From Bradysia coprophila (Eukaryota > Arthropoda > Insecta > Diptera > Sciaridae), in the NCBI RefSeq assembly GCF_014529535.1, contig NW_023503555.1, forward strand, positions 3,658,001-3,722,000: DNA of 64,000 bases, in the 5' to 3' direction. The notes beneath the pieces are model-generated. The model was given only the letters and a program-made list of their open reading frames with translations. It did not search any database and was not told where the DNA came from. Of the stretch, positions 21,405-33,219 are shown piece after piece. Positions within the stretch are counted from its first letter, which is position 1, and every line of letters begins with the position of its first letter. The position numbers and the translations under genes are program-made.

Positions 21405-24094
21405 ATGTTGTGTCCCGAAATGTGCGTATAAGAATGATCCAACTGTAAGCTGCTTTCAGTTTCCATCTGATGAGAAATTGAAATCCTTGTGGCTAAAGAC
21501 GGTATTTTTTTTGGCATATCTTTTAGCATATCTTTTCAAAAAAAATTTTGGGTTCCAAAAATTATTTTTGTTTCCAAAAAAAAGTTTTGATTAAGTATAT
21601 AAGGAATTTGGTTGAAGAAAAAGTAACTAAAAAATACTTGTTTTTTCTATATATGAGAAAATATGGTAATAATTGATTGCAAAGAGAAATTTAGAAATGA
21701 AAACTAAAAGAAAATTGAGAAAATAGATAAAAGTGAATAAATGAAAGGGAATATTTTTAAGGTAAAGGATTGGTCTGAGCAATGGATCGGTGGTTGGATG
21801 TAATATTTTTTTTTTTGTTTTTTATGTAAAATTGATTTCTAAAATTGAAAAGGAAATAATTTCCGTATAACAAGTAAAAGAAAATTGAGAATGCAGATAA
21901 TAGCTATTTTGCTAACATGTGCCTAAATGGAAATTTTGCGCAATAGATGTGACGATTGTCAATCCGAGGCGAAGCCGAGGTTGACAACACATCGTATGCG
22001 CAAAATTCCAGTTTAGGCACAAGTTAGCAACAAGATTATATGTACTGTAGCAATTTTACACTTCATCGAATGCATATTTACGCACGCAAAATGAACATAT
22101 GCGCACTACAGTGCATAAAAGTGATTAGATGCAAGGAAAAAATCATTTTCAGTTGAACCATCGAACTTTTATTGTCCAATTTGTTTTTATGTATATTTGC
22201 CGTCTATAATTTGGTTTTGTAAATTTAATTTTTATGAAAAACAAATTACACAGGCTAATTATTGGACGAGGCGAGAAAAAAAAATTAACTCCTAAGTTAC
22301 CGACACCGTTCCGGCGCCCGGCTCGCATTGCGGCCCTCCGCTTCGCTCCGGGGCAATGGGACGGATCGCTCGGCGTGTTAAAACACTTTTTATGTGCAAT
22401 AAAAATTGGTATTCATTTCGTAAAAAGACGAACTAAACTCCTTTACGTTTTCGTAAAAGGATGAATTCCATAGGAACCAACAAAACGGCTTGAGTTGAAC
22501 TTTCGAACTTCTAGATAGATAATCTTCAAATTGCAAATTTATAAAAAAAATTCCATGATTTCACTTTACTCTCTCAATCTGTTGTTTTCTGATTTTGATT
22601 TGAAGTTGTAGTTGTACCTTCGAACTTTTATTGGAAAAAATCGCCAGTGAAGAGAATATATTTGCACTCTCCAAAAAGCAACTTTTCCCAAAAGTATTCG
22701 TGGTTATATTTCACTGTGCTCCACTGGCGATTTTTTCCAATAAAAGTTCGAAGGTACAACTACAACTTCAAATCAAAATCAGAAAACAACAGATTGAGAG
22801 AGTAAAGTGAAATCATGGAATTTTTTTTTTATAAATTTGCAATTTGAAGATTATCTATCTAGAAGTTCGAAAGTTCAACTCAAGCCGTTTTGTTGGTTCC
22901 TATGGAATTCATCCTTTTACGAAAACGTAAAGGAGTTTAGTTCGTCTTTTTACGAAATGAATACCAATTTTTATTGCACATAAAAAGTGTTTTAACACGC
23001 CGAGCGATCCGTCCCATTGCCCCGGAGCGAAGCGGAGGGCCGCAATGCGAGCCGGGCGCCGGAACGGTGTCGGTAACTTAGGAGTTAATTTTTTTTTCTC
23101 GCCTCGTCCAATAATTAGCCTGTGTAATTTGTTTTTCATAAAAATTAAATTTACAAAACCAAATTATAGACGGCAAATATACATAAAAACAAATTGGACA
23201 ATAAAAGTTCGATGGTTCAACTGAAAATGATTTTTTCCTTGCATCTAATCACTTTTATGCACTGTAGTGCGCATATGTTCATTTTGCGTGCGTAAATATG
23301 CATTCGATGAAGTGTAAAATTGCTACAGTACATATAATCTTGTTGCTAACTTGTGCCTAAACTGGAATTTTGCGCATACGATGTGTTGTCAACCTCGGCT
23401 TCGCCTCGGATTGACAATCGTCACATCTATTGCGCAAAATTTCCATTTAGGCACATGTTAGCAAAATAGCTATTATCTGCATTCTCAATTTTCTTTTACT
23501 TGTTATACGGAAATTATTTCCTTTTCAATTTTAGAAATCAATTTTACATAAAAAACAAAAAAAAAATATTACATCCAACCACCGATCCATTGCTCAGACC
23601 AATCCTTTACCTTAAAAATATTCCCTTTCATTTATTCACTTTCATCTATTTTCTCAATTTTCTTTTAGTTTTCATTTCTAAATTTCTCTTTGCAATCAAT
23701 TATTACCATATTTTCTCATATGTAGAAAAAACAAGTATTTTTTAGTTACTTTTTCTTCAACCAAACTCCTTATATACTTAGAAAACTTTTTTTTGAAAAC
23801 CAAAATTCTTTATATACTTACAAAACTTTTTTTTGGAAACAAAAATAATTTTTGGAACCCAAAATTTTTTTTTAAAAGATATGCTAAAAGATATGCCAAA
23901 AAAAAATACCGTTGGCTAAAGATGATTCCTCTAGAACCGACACATCTTGGAGTGTGCATTGTTCAATTCGACGTCAAATATGTAAAGACTGTGAACGAAA
24001 AGGAATCCAGCTCAAGCGACCACGCTTAACCGGTGATGCAGTTCCGAAATTCTTTGATATGAACGATGGGGTTGAAATCGATTTAGATATTTAA
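21405..24094 (+). pseudogene. THAP-domain (transposase-like) gene, split by a palindromic insertion
   Basis: After an AATAG acceptor the frame reads CCVPKCAYKNDPTVSCFQFP and DEKLKSLWLK, i.e. the C-x-C zinc ligands and the FP/W-L-K core of a THAP domain. It is cut at 21500. The continuation after 23912 carries, in a shifted frame, KRPRLTGDAVPKFFDMN, which is the AVPxxF box that ends THAP domains. Further downstream, codons such as RDLDVKVFHENVLLEDSFYK (near 24290) look like transposase remnants broken by stops. The gene is dead by frameshift and insertion. Confidence 0.75.
21500..23912. mobile_element. Giant foldback element: 2.4-kb palindrome with a 72-nt loop
   Basis: The left arm (21500-22649) and right arm (22722-23912) are near-perfect inverse complements, about 1.15-1.19 kb each, around a unique centre (22650-22721). 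TGGCTAAAGA (21490-21499) is repeated at 23913-23922, a 10-bp target duplication within the THAP gene. Ends read CGGTATTTTTTTTGG. The longest open frame (76 codons, 22234-22464) is mirrored identically at 22909-23139 and encodes nothing I recognise. Long TIRs plus a 9-11-bp duplication are typical of FB/MULE-type elements. The near-identity of the arms indicates a very recent insertion. Confidence 0.92.
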
Positions 24095-24993
24095 CAGTGA
24101 CGAAATAAATCCAGATGCCACCAACGATAATATGATAACTGAATTTATCATGTTGAAGGATAAACTAACTGAGAGTGTTACTGCCAATGATTGGCTAACA
24201 GCATTAGAAGAAAATTTTGTGTCCGTTTTTAAGTTTGGCGCTTCAACTGCAATGATAATATAAAAATTTAATATTGCGTGAACATAGACCGTGACCTGGA
24301 TGTAAAGGTTTTTCATGAAAATGTTTTACTGGAGGACAGTTTTTACAAGGACATAACTCGTCGTAGTAATCGTTTATGCTTGTTCTCGGAGTTAAATTCA
24401 ATCTTACAAAAATGTGACTGATGATGAAAACATTACACTTGTGGAATAACATACAGAAATTTGTTTACACCTTTGCTGCGTGTGTACGCAAATATTATTT
24501 TGAACAATTACAGGAAAAAAATAAACGATATGAACATGTTGAGTAAGGTCAACAAATCTAAAGAAAAAAAAATGAAACTCGACTCAAACAAAGAAAATGA
24601 CAAACAATGCTCAGCACAAACCAAATAATCGTAAATCATCAATTTACGAAAAACTGTAACTAAATGAAAATTGTTTAATAAAAGTTAAATGAAAATAGTT
24701 TATTGTCGATTTTCAAATTTACCTCCAATACGGCATCTCACGGCGACTCCTGTCTAAATTAATCAAAATGGCAGCTCGTACTAAAAACTACTCTATTTGA
24801 CATTAAAAAACCTCTATTACCCTGCTAGGTGCTTTGGTGTGATCATTCTCGTCGCCTAGCCACGCCGTGATGATTTGGTGAACTTTTTTTATCAGAAGAA
24901 GTAGTGTGTTCCCACGTATCTAATAAAATGGCGAGCGTGACCTCTCCAAAGTTGACAGTCCTTATCACCACCATGTAAACTCTCGAGTGTATA

Positions 24994-25204
24994 ACCAAGG
25001 TTCTGAAAGAACAGGTTAAGACACCCACGAAGGCGGGTGACACCGAAATCGATAAACGCACTTTGAAGAAAATGTTTTTTAGGAAAATTCGGAATTTTGT
25101 TTTTGTTACGTTGCCTTTTTCATATAAACTTCGTAGCCGCTGAACTCAATTTGAGTGTCACCGCCTTCGTGATCAACTTAACCTGGTTCTTTCACAACCT
25201 TGAA
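24994..25204. repeat. Inverted repeat upstream of TTC19
   Basis: ACCAAGGTTCTGAAAGAACA...GACACC (24994-25042) pairs with the inverse complement of the stretch at 25154-25204 (GTGTCACCGCCTTCGTGATC...CACAACCTTG). It is about 50 bp per arm with a few mismatches and a 110-nt centre. Probably an old MITE in the TTC19 5' flank. The rest of 24833-25333 is AT-rich and should contain the TTC19 promoter. Confidence 0.8.
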
Positions 25205-25333
25205 TTTTACGTACCTCTGTGTATAACAACTCTTGATTGTACTTAGTAATATCGAACTGGTTAAGCAAACTGACTCTCTTTGTTAGTTACTTGTCACGTT
25301 CGTTTTACTACTCAAAATTCACGTCCATTCGAA

Positions 25334-26477
25334 ATGTTTAAAATTCAAAATTTAATCAATCGATCTCGACAGTTTTTTAACAAAACAAATGTTCCCGGAT
25401 CAATTCTAAGAAATACACCAAAATTATCGACTCGTCTGCAATACTTTTCCAATTTTTTTGTTGTCTTACCAACAACATGCCTGTTCGGTATCAATTTACT
25501 CAAATGGAATCGAGCGAATATCGACACTATCGATTCGGTGATACCGATTGTACTACAAACCAGTGGAGCCGAAGCGAAAAAGGAAAATGTAAGCGAACTT
25601 ATAGCACTTATTACTACGAAAATGAGAGAAGGAAATCTCGAGGAAGCAAAGTCATGCATTGATGAAGCGATCTGCATCTCAGAGCAAAATAATTTTGTCG
25701 AATTTCTACCTCAATTGTACCATTTCTTGGTACTCGCTACTATACGAGAAGGGAAGAACTTGCTAGCTGAAGAAATTCTTGTTCGATCCATTGAGAAGCT
25801 AACAGAGTTAGGTTACAAGGAGACAAGCAACGAAATTGTTCGACTCCAATTGATACTGGCTCGATTGTATCAACTGAGAGGTGACTCAGCCATGGCTGGA
25901 TTAGGTTTTGTGAATTGTATCACTATACAGGAGTCTAAGTTCAATGCTGATGGAGTCACTGATGACGTCACAACGGGACTGTATTTGAGCTTACTGTTTT
26001 GGTATGGACTATTTTTAAATGACAAAGGTGAACTGTTCGACTCAAAAAGGTACATGGAAAAAGCTTTGACGCTCAGCAGATCGATGCCGAATAATTCAGA
26101 GCGCACAATTTTTATACTTCACAATTTGGCCGAACTGTCCTTCAGATTAACGGTAATGCCTGTCGCGGACCTTAGTAATGAAAAACTGAAATTGTAAAAA
26201 TCAAATTATCAAGCAGGAGTTCGATGAAGCCATCAAATATTTAGTCGAAGGGATCCGCTTGTGTTTGCTGCACCTATCACTTGATGCTGCACTGCCGGTA
26301 TTTATGGTCAAACTTGGACTGATGTATTTGATCAAAGGGATGGATGAAAAGGCCGAATATTGGTGTTCCATTGCTTATGCATTCGCTAAATCGAGTTACA
26401 ATGCTTGCGCTGAAGATGAGGCTTCGTTGTGCTTGAATTATTTGAAAAATAGAAAGTCTAAAAATAAACGAGTGTAA
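25334..26477 (+). CDS. Ttc19: Tetratricopeptide repeat protein 19, mitochondrial (TTC19), two exons
   Basis: Inner-membrane/matrix factor needed to keep respiratory complex III active by clearing Rieske-protein fragments. Exons 25334-26152 and 26217-26477 (64-nt intron) give 359 residues. The start at 25334 (MFKIQNLINRSRQFF) yields an Arg/Lys-rich, acid-free presequence. A hydrophobic segment near residues 40-58 (FFVVLPTTCLFGINLL) is followed by TPR-like helices: KMREGNLEEAKSCIDEAI, YHFLVLATIREGKNLLAEEI, LARLYQLRGDSAMAGLGF, LHNLAELSFRLTEEFDEAIK and KLGLMYLIKGMDEKAEYW. Length and order suit TTC19. A generic TPR protein is the only alternative I would consider. No neighbour overlaps. Confidence 0.85.
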
Positions 26478-26522
26478 CTTATCTAATGCAGGCTTAAAGC
26501 TTAAGTTACGGAGACAACGTGA

Positions 26523-26528
26523 AATAAA
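26523..26528 (+). terminator. Poly(A) signal of TTC19
   Basis: AATAAA 46 nt after the TAA stop, in AT-rich 3' UTR. Confidence 0.65.
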
Positions 26529-29500
26529 CTTGAAACATTTGGTGACGCAAATTTTGCTTTTTTTATAAGGACTGAGATCTTTGTTCCATTGTCCTTTTCA
26601 ACTAAGAAATATAATAAGGCGTGTCAGGGTCAGTGGTGTCCATTCATTGAAGTGTTAAAGAACCCAAAACTTGAAGAGTTTCTAAAAACTTTCCTTTGAT
26701 TTTCTGTGGTTTGTGGCGTGACAACGGATTCTTGGGATTAAAAATTAGTGTACTGTTACTGGAATATAATTTTCTTTATTTTTTTGTATACATGGATTGA
26801 AATTTTGATTAAGACGAACATGATCTAGGTTGATGAAATTGGTGCAAGATACTCGGTACGAACACAAACCAACCATCGAAAATTCAACTCTGATCCCACG
26901 AATATCATGGTCAAATCGTGTGGCGAAAAAATTGGTGAATTTATCAATTGGTCAATGTCTCTGCATGTAAGAAAATCTTTTGATTCATCTCGTCCACTAG
27001 ATAATCCAAAAACTTTACGCTTCGAACGTGATTTTATCACAAACAAATGCAGGAGTATGAATGAAACTTGAAGACATTGGTAAATTGATCTCACCAATTT
27101 TTCTGCCACATAAAATTATAATTTTCGAACTTTGCACCTGTTTCAGTCACACCGTGATCTGCGTGATATTACAATAGAGGTTTTACCAAATATATTCGGC
27201 TTTATTTAATCTTAATTATTGTTTATCATTTCGTACACTTTACACAATACAATAAGTGTCCGAACGCACTTTATCCGTTTTTAGCACTCCGTTGAGAATT
27301 TCTATTGGCTGAAGCGATGTTAAATTTCAACCAATCAATTTATCACTCACGGAGTGCTAAATAAAGTGGAAATGGGAAATTTAGCTGCGTTGTTCTTTTT
27401 TGCGCTCTTGTTACCTTCCTTTACTTTATAACGCGCGCATTTGTTTTCTATTAGGTCCGTATGAACCCTGTTAATTTACTTTCTGATTAAAAATATTTGA
27501 AATTTTAATTTGGTTTTAATAATAAACATTCAAAATTGTTAACCTACATTCTCAGTCAATCTTCATTTTACATTAATTTATTTCGAGTAGATCCATGTGT
27601 GAAGCTAGATATGTTTGACTGCCAAATGAGATTAATATAAAATTATCATCGATGATGAACTAGCCATTAATACGTACTATTCATCTGTTATCTACAAGGG
27701 CGACGTGTATAAGAAATGAAGCTCTGACGAATGCTCCCTTATGTGGCTTTAAACTGCTGAAGTAAAAGATTTTGTTTTCAACGATCCAACACACTCAGAT
27801 CAAAAGATGTAACAGATTCGAAAATCGTATTGATGATCTCCATTCTTTGAGCTCTATTTTCTGATGAAATAACGTCATTTTAGTAAATATCCATAGTATG
27901 TTATAGCAGTGAAATAGGTTTAAAGAAAATAGAGTGCTGGCATTTCATTTGAGCTTTAGTTGCCAAACATTATTTCCGTCCAGCGAACATCTATAAATCC
28001 TACACAACATTCATCCGACAACATTCATTTATCGAGAATTTCCCCACTTTTCCACAAAATAAAAAAAAAATGGCGAGCCTCGACGCTTGCAGGGGCATAT
28101 CTAAGTTTACAAATGAATGAAAAGCGTGAGCAAACTTTCAATTTAGTTCTCAAAGTTCTAAGTGAGGACCGACCACGTATTTTCTTCATTTTTTCATTAC
28201 ATTTTTGTGTGTATTGTAAATTGTTTTTTTTTTCTCTGTTATTTTGTTTCATCAATATGAATCCCTTGATATCTGGGTGCATTCGTCTAAATAATTGTAG
28301 TAACTGTATTAACGTGCATCAAATGCAATGTCAATAGCAACACATTTTGTTGTACTTTTACCCAACACGTTGCCCAAGGGAATGTGGGTTAAAGTCATAT
28401 ATTTTCACACTCACGGTATACCACATAAAGTTGTTTTTAAAACGTTGACTTAAAAAATTGCAAAAATAATTCTAAATTACATAACATACAGCGAGAAAAT
28501 TGGTGAAAAAAGTTTTTTTTAAAGAAAGGTATAACAGTTCATTGGTATGCTTATAAAATGATTTAAAATAAATATAATTTTCATCTCTAGCTACACGGTT
28601 GTAAATATAATTTCTAATATTTCTTTGTATAAGACTTTTCCCTTTTTTCTTTGTATAATAATAAATGTTAAATTTTCATTTTTTTAAATTTTATTTGTTG
28701 TTCAAATTTCATAATAATAATTTTCTTTTCTTTTTTCATTTTAATAAGATTTGTTGTAGAGTTTAGGTACGTTGGACGTAGATACTTTTGTATGTATAAC
28801 AATAATTATTAGCTAAGCTGATTACAATTGTTAATTGTTTTACGAGATGCAATTAACGATCAAATAAATATTTTCAATTTCCAAAAACCAATCGATTAAT
28901 CGGGAATCAGACTCACATGGGTAAGACAGTCTCGGGTACAATGCTTCTCGGGATAGGTCAGGTATCCTTTCATCTGAACCTGATTCGACCTGAAGGCTGA
29001 AATCGTAAACAGTTCAAGTCAGATCGGTACAACCAAAACACTGGCAGATATACCTGGAACCCTGAATGATTTACTCGACCTGTTTACGATTTTCATATCA
29101 ATTCAGTGTTGTCAGTTATAGCTCGAACAGTAAGCATTTTTGGAAGTTAATTTTATGCTCTACTCCCCATTTAGTGGAGGGCGGTATTTGGTGGGTCGGT
29201 CGTAGATTTTTCACCTCAGAAATTCATAATTATGAAGTTATCAATGATTCAAGATTTGTATGACAACACTGAATTGCGGACGTCCTTTAGGAATGGCCCG
29301 TTTCAGCAAAGTTCATATCACATCAAATCATGTGTGGGTAGAATTGTAAGCCATAACTGATTAAAATTGAAATTAGAGAAAAGAAGTCTTATTAAAGAAA
29401 TGTATTGCAACTTTCCTTTGCCATTGCAATAACTCACTCTACGTTAGGCTGTTCAATAAAGAGTCAACCTTGCAACATTTTAAGCACCACTTTGTTCCAA

Positions 29501-29722
29501 ACACCTTGTGCCTTTACATTTGATAATCTCTCAACAACTTCATTAGAATCCAAAACGGGAAGTTGAAATACTGTCTTTTAGAATCTAGAATCTGAGCCAC
29601 AAAATTGCCCAATTCCCTCTCAGTAAAATCAATTCGTCTTCGATAATTTGAATATTTACAGTGACCGCTTATGATCCCATTGTTTTAAGTTAAATGTTTC
29701 CTTTACATTATCTTCTAAGAAC
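26529..29722. other. Intergenic region between TTC19 and the synaptotagmin gene
   Basis: AT-rich, with no gene recognised. A minus-strand frame of 94 codons at 26825-27109 has no domain I can name. The region holds a small inverted repeat at 27267-27368 and one copy (27681-27710, minus orientation) of a dispersed TCGATAACAGATGA-type motif. Confidence 0.4.
27267..27368. repeat. Small hairpin element
   Basis: CACTTTATCCGTTTTTAGCA plus CTCCGTTGAG at the left pairs with CTCACGGAGTGCTAAATAAA at the right. A second inner pair is formed by ATTGGCTG and CAACCAAT. It has the look of a short MITE. Confidence 0.65.
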
Positions 29723-32667
29723 TTATTGTGCAGATGGATCACACAGTGGAATCCACTGAGCTGTTGCAGTTTTTGTACGAAGTATTTCCTCAAAGAAATC
29801 TCTTTGTTCTGGCTGTACATCTGATGTACTACCAACAATGGCTCGACCAAGAACTTCGTTCGAACCTGAAAATACATAAGACGACGAAAATTAGGAAAAA
29901 ATAGTTATTTGCAACACTTGGTTTGAAACCGCGAAATTAGTGTGAATTCCTATACCGAGGAGCAATAGTTATTTTCATCATAAGGAGACAAACCACGAAA
30001 TTACAGTATACGTGTGCATTCATATGCCGAGAGAATTATTTTGCATTTTCGACTTCGTCTCGACGAAACATACATATGTATACAAAAATAATTCTCGTGA
30101 GATACGAATTCACACACATACTGTGATTGAGTGTGTTCTCTCCATATGATGAAAACAATTTTATACGCTTTATGATACGAAAAAACAGAAGAAAACAAAA
30201 AGAGCAAAAGAAAGTGAGAGAGTTAGCTCCGCCTTCGTATACATCAATTCAAAACAGGTTGCATGCGAGTAAAACATCACCTACATCCCTAGACCTGTTT
30301 ACAAGGTCTGCTCAGAGAGAACTAAAAAAGTATGGTTTCCGATAACTTTCGGCGCGTGATTTCATCTGTTTTCGTATCATGAAGCGTGTAAAAAATATTC
30401 TCGTAGTATACGAATTCACACACATGACACACATACATACTGTGATTGAGTGGTTTGAAACCTGTGATGCACAAAATTTTACACTTCGCCTTACCATGAA
30501 ATACACAAACAACAAAAACAAATACAAAGAATTTCTATCGCATTTGTACACATCGTTCAATATTAAACTTGCATAGAAATGCATCGAAGAAGAATAAAAA
30601 TAAAAATGAGACCGAAAATATGTACGCATTACAAATCCGAACGAGTCGATGTTCAAATATGTAGAGTAGGCTCCGCCTTCGTTTTCATTTAAATTCAAAT
30701 TTCTCTCTTAGGCGAATAGATTAACGTAATAACCACAGTCACTACATGTCATCTGTTATCGGCAACGGCGACAAAAATAAACGATGAACGCTGGCTTATA
30801 GCATCTTATATAGCAAAATGTATGCTAAAGCTAATGAAGTACCAGATTTTGTATCAAACTGCCGAAAGCACTATGATCAATCGAAGTAATAGATTCAATA
30901 ATTATTAAACAAAGAAAATGATTTACGTTTGTAAGAGGTTAATAGGAAACATCCGTCATGGCCATTAGTAGCCAAGACGAATTTTTGATTGAACAAACTT
31001 TTCGTCTTTAACGAGTGATGCTGATAATATTCCACGCAATTTGTTAGTATTGAGGCTATGTAATACGAGTACTTACCCAATAAGCTGTCGTGTAAAACTA
31101 GAAACTCGATTAAGCAATTCTTCAGAATATCCTTGGAAATATCAAAAGTGAGCGCTTCATTGAACACAGGACAGACTGTGCTACGGTAGACGCCCGATTT
31201 TCGTTTCTTTATTTTTTTGCCATTGTGCAACAACGACACTTTCACGTACGGATCCGATGAATTTCGCGAATCATCGACCACTCGCAGATTTCGGGCTTTG
31301 ATTAGAACCACGGTTAGACGTTCGGCCGATGGCAGAAAAGACATTGAGACCATCAGATCGCCCAATTCCATTTTGGCATCCTAATGGAATAGGATTTTTG
31401 TTCTGCTTCAGATTTCGTATAAATTTGGAATATGGTAGAAATATTCACCTGTTCTGCGCATGACGTTAGCGGATTCCATAAGACAACTTTCTTGGATAGG
31501 TCCAATTGTGCTAGCGGAATTTGAGTTCCACCAATGCAAACATGCCTGGAATACGCATCAAAATCGTATAATAGAATCTCGATAGTCCGGCGACCAATGA
31601 CAGTCGGTCGCTCTTCGAACACAAAATCTTCATCAAAAACTGAAAAGCATAAATTCTTGTGTTCAGCTTCAAATATTCAACATTATCGGTGTGAATGAAT
31701 CTACCAGGATTTAGTGTTCGCTTGTGGATCCTTGTCTGCCATACGTTCGACTTATCGGGTAGTAGGCGAATCTTTGCATAAGGATCGGCTGTTCCACTAA
31801 AGTCTCTCGGTTGTAAGTCTTGTGCCTGAGTAGAAAATCATTTTAAAGCAACAGAAAAGCAAAACAACTCGAAATATTTTGCATACTTCAACTAATCGCA
31901 CAGTCAATATGCCAGCATTCGGATCATAACCAATTGTAAGATGAATTGCCCCTCTAGCATTTTCCGGTATCGATGGTTTTCTCGGTTGTGGTTGCTGTAA
32001 ATTTCAATAAATTTTCATAAAAGAAATTTTGGGAAACTTTAATCCAGGCAACAAACATTGTCGTAGAGTGAAGTGTCTATTTTGGTATGATCTAATTTCG
32101 CCTGCATCGATGACACCTTCGGCCTAGCTGGACTCATCGCAAGAACCACATGCTTGTCGGTACGAGCAATCGGTACCGAGCCACCGATCGACAGAGCCAT
32201 AGAATTATGACTACCTGTTGGAGAAGTCGGAGTTTCTACCAAAGATTCGTCGGCAGACTGTATGTTGCAATCACTCGTTTGTCTCTGGATCGGTGGTACC
32301 CAGAAAGTAGGATCGTCATTTGACCCTATGCTTTTATTCATCGAATGAATGCTCATAGTGTCATGGGTGTCAATGTTATAGGGAATGGATGAACAGACCA
32401 GCGCTTCTTGACTGTTGAAAGTGATGTGTGGGTCTGTTACTAAACTGATATTTCTATGTATAATCCAAATTAGCGTTACCTTTCATTTAGTTCTTGGTGT
32501 TCATTTGCTGTCTCGAGTAGATTCTTTTCGAACCAATTCAATTTGTACTTGCGCGAGCATGTTATGTATATAAATATGCCCAGAAGCGATACAACTAGAA
32601 ATGATATGCTTGCATATAATGCCACTTGTGGGATAGAGAAGTCTTCCTCTTTCAAAATATTGTCCAT
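29723..32667 (-). CDS. Synaptotagmin-family double-C2 protein, complete, seven exons
   Basis: Membrane-anchored C2A-C2B protein for vesicle trafficking. Exons 32480-32667, 32057-32411, 31887-31994, 31705-31825, 31449-31639, 31077-31380 and 29723-29865 join in frame to 469 residues. Introns are 61-68 nt except the last (1,211 nt). A transmembrane segment (about 15-37) is followed by CSRKYKLNWFEKNLLE and a Ser/Thr/Pro-rich linker. C2A (about 190-310) keeps four of five Ca2+ aspartates (RDF, ADPY, YDFD), with SRHV replacing SRHD. C2B (about 325-460) keeps VDD and SDPY but has VLHDSLLGSNE where VLDYDKIGKND is usual, so loop 3 has lost its Asp ligands. It ends QWIPLCDPSAQ, a weak version of the W-H-x-L motif. 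The C2B resembles synaptotagmin-12/17 (LPSAERLTV, VFNEA), but I cannot fix the paralog, so no symbol is given. Exon 1 is the first recognisable; non-coding 5' exons may lie upstream. Confidence 0.88.
30060..30455. repeat. Direct repeats inside the last synaptotagmin intron
   Basis: ATTCTCG(T/G)(G/A)...ATACGAATTCACACACAT followed by ATACTGTGATTGAGTG occurs at about 30090-30130 and again at 30396-30452, the second with an extra ACACACATAC insertion. CTCCGCCTTCGT also recurs at 30229 and 30671. The intron therefore looks built from partly duplicated repeat material and contains no exon I can identify. Confidence 0.65.
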
Positions 32668-33219
32668 TGTTGATGGTAAATGTGCTGCAATTTATCATTA
32701 AAGGAGCAATTAGTATTTTTGGTAAAAAACCAAAGTTATTTTGAAAAAGCTAGCTATCGATAACGATAGTAATTATAAGTGAGTGTTCTCTTAGTATAGC
32801 ACAACAATGAATGAAGTAACTGATTTTCGTAAGGTGTAAGATGTGCCTACCGTTTCACTTCAATTAAATTTAGTAAAAAATCGTCTTGTTTCGCATATTG
32901 ACTTCTAGATTCTAGTTCGAGCAAACTCGTCAAAAATGTACGATAGTCTAGTCAATTTGTTAAGAGGAATGAATGTCGAAGTCAAGTAGACAAAATGGTG
33001 TACAAATTCAGAAGTTCCTTCAGAAGTGTTTCCTATTTATAACTAATTTCAAACATTTTCTGTCTGGAGAAAAAAAGCTTCCTTGACAACTTACGACTTC
33101 TTTTATAAATCATTTTGAAAGTCACTAAAAACACGAGACTTCGAATTGAAATACAGTATTTTATCTGCAATTTTTATATTTCGGGACGAAAGATAAAAAT
33201 GTAAACCCACGGGTCGAAA
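32668..33219. other. Upstream region of the synaptotagmin gene
   Basis: Presumed 5' UTR and promoter (minus strand). Nothing specific is seen beyond AT-rich spacer up to the inverted-repeat complex. Confidence 0.35.

Larger units (their letters stand above)
21037..24832. mobile_element. THAP-domain DNA transposon with 20-bp perfect terminal inverted repeats
   Basis: GCACCTAGCAGGGTAATAGA at 21037-21056 is matched by its exact inverse complement at 24813-24832. Inside is a degraded plus-strand gene that begins with a THAP zinc finger. After the inserted palindrome is removed, the element would be about 1.4 kb, so much of a transposase is missing. The THAP finger suggests a P-element-like family. 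I do not see a matching 8-bp target duplication in the flanks. Confidence 0.7.

Noticed and set aside
22234-22464. 76-codon frame present in both palindrome arms
   Set aside because: Its duplication only reflects the inverted repeat; the GC-rich part is a hairpin islet and no domain or codon bias supports a gene.
32412-32479. Alternative 35-nt intron (acceptor at 32445) in the synaptotagmin gene
   Set aside because: Too short to splice; the acceptor TTTCAACAG at 32412 gives a normal 68-nt intron and keeps the frame.
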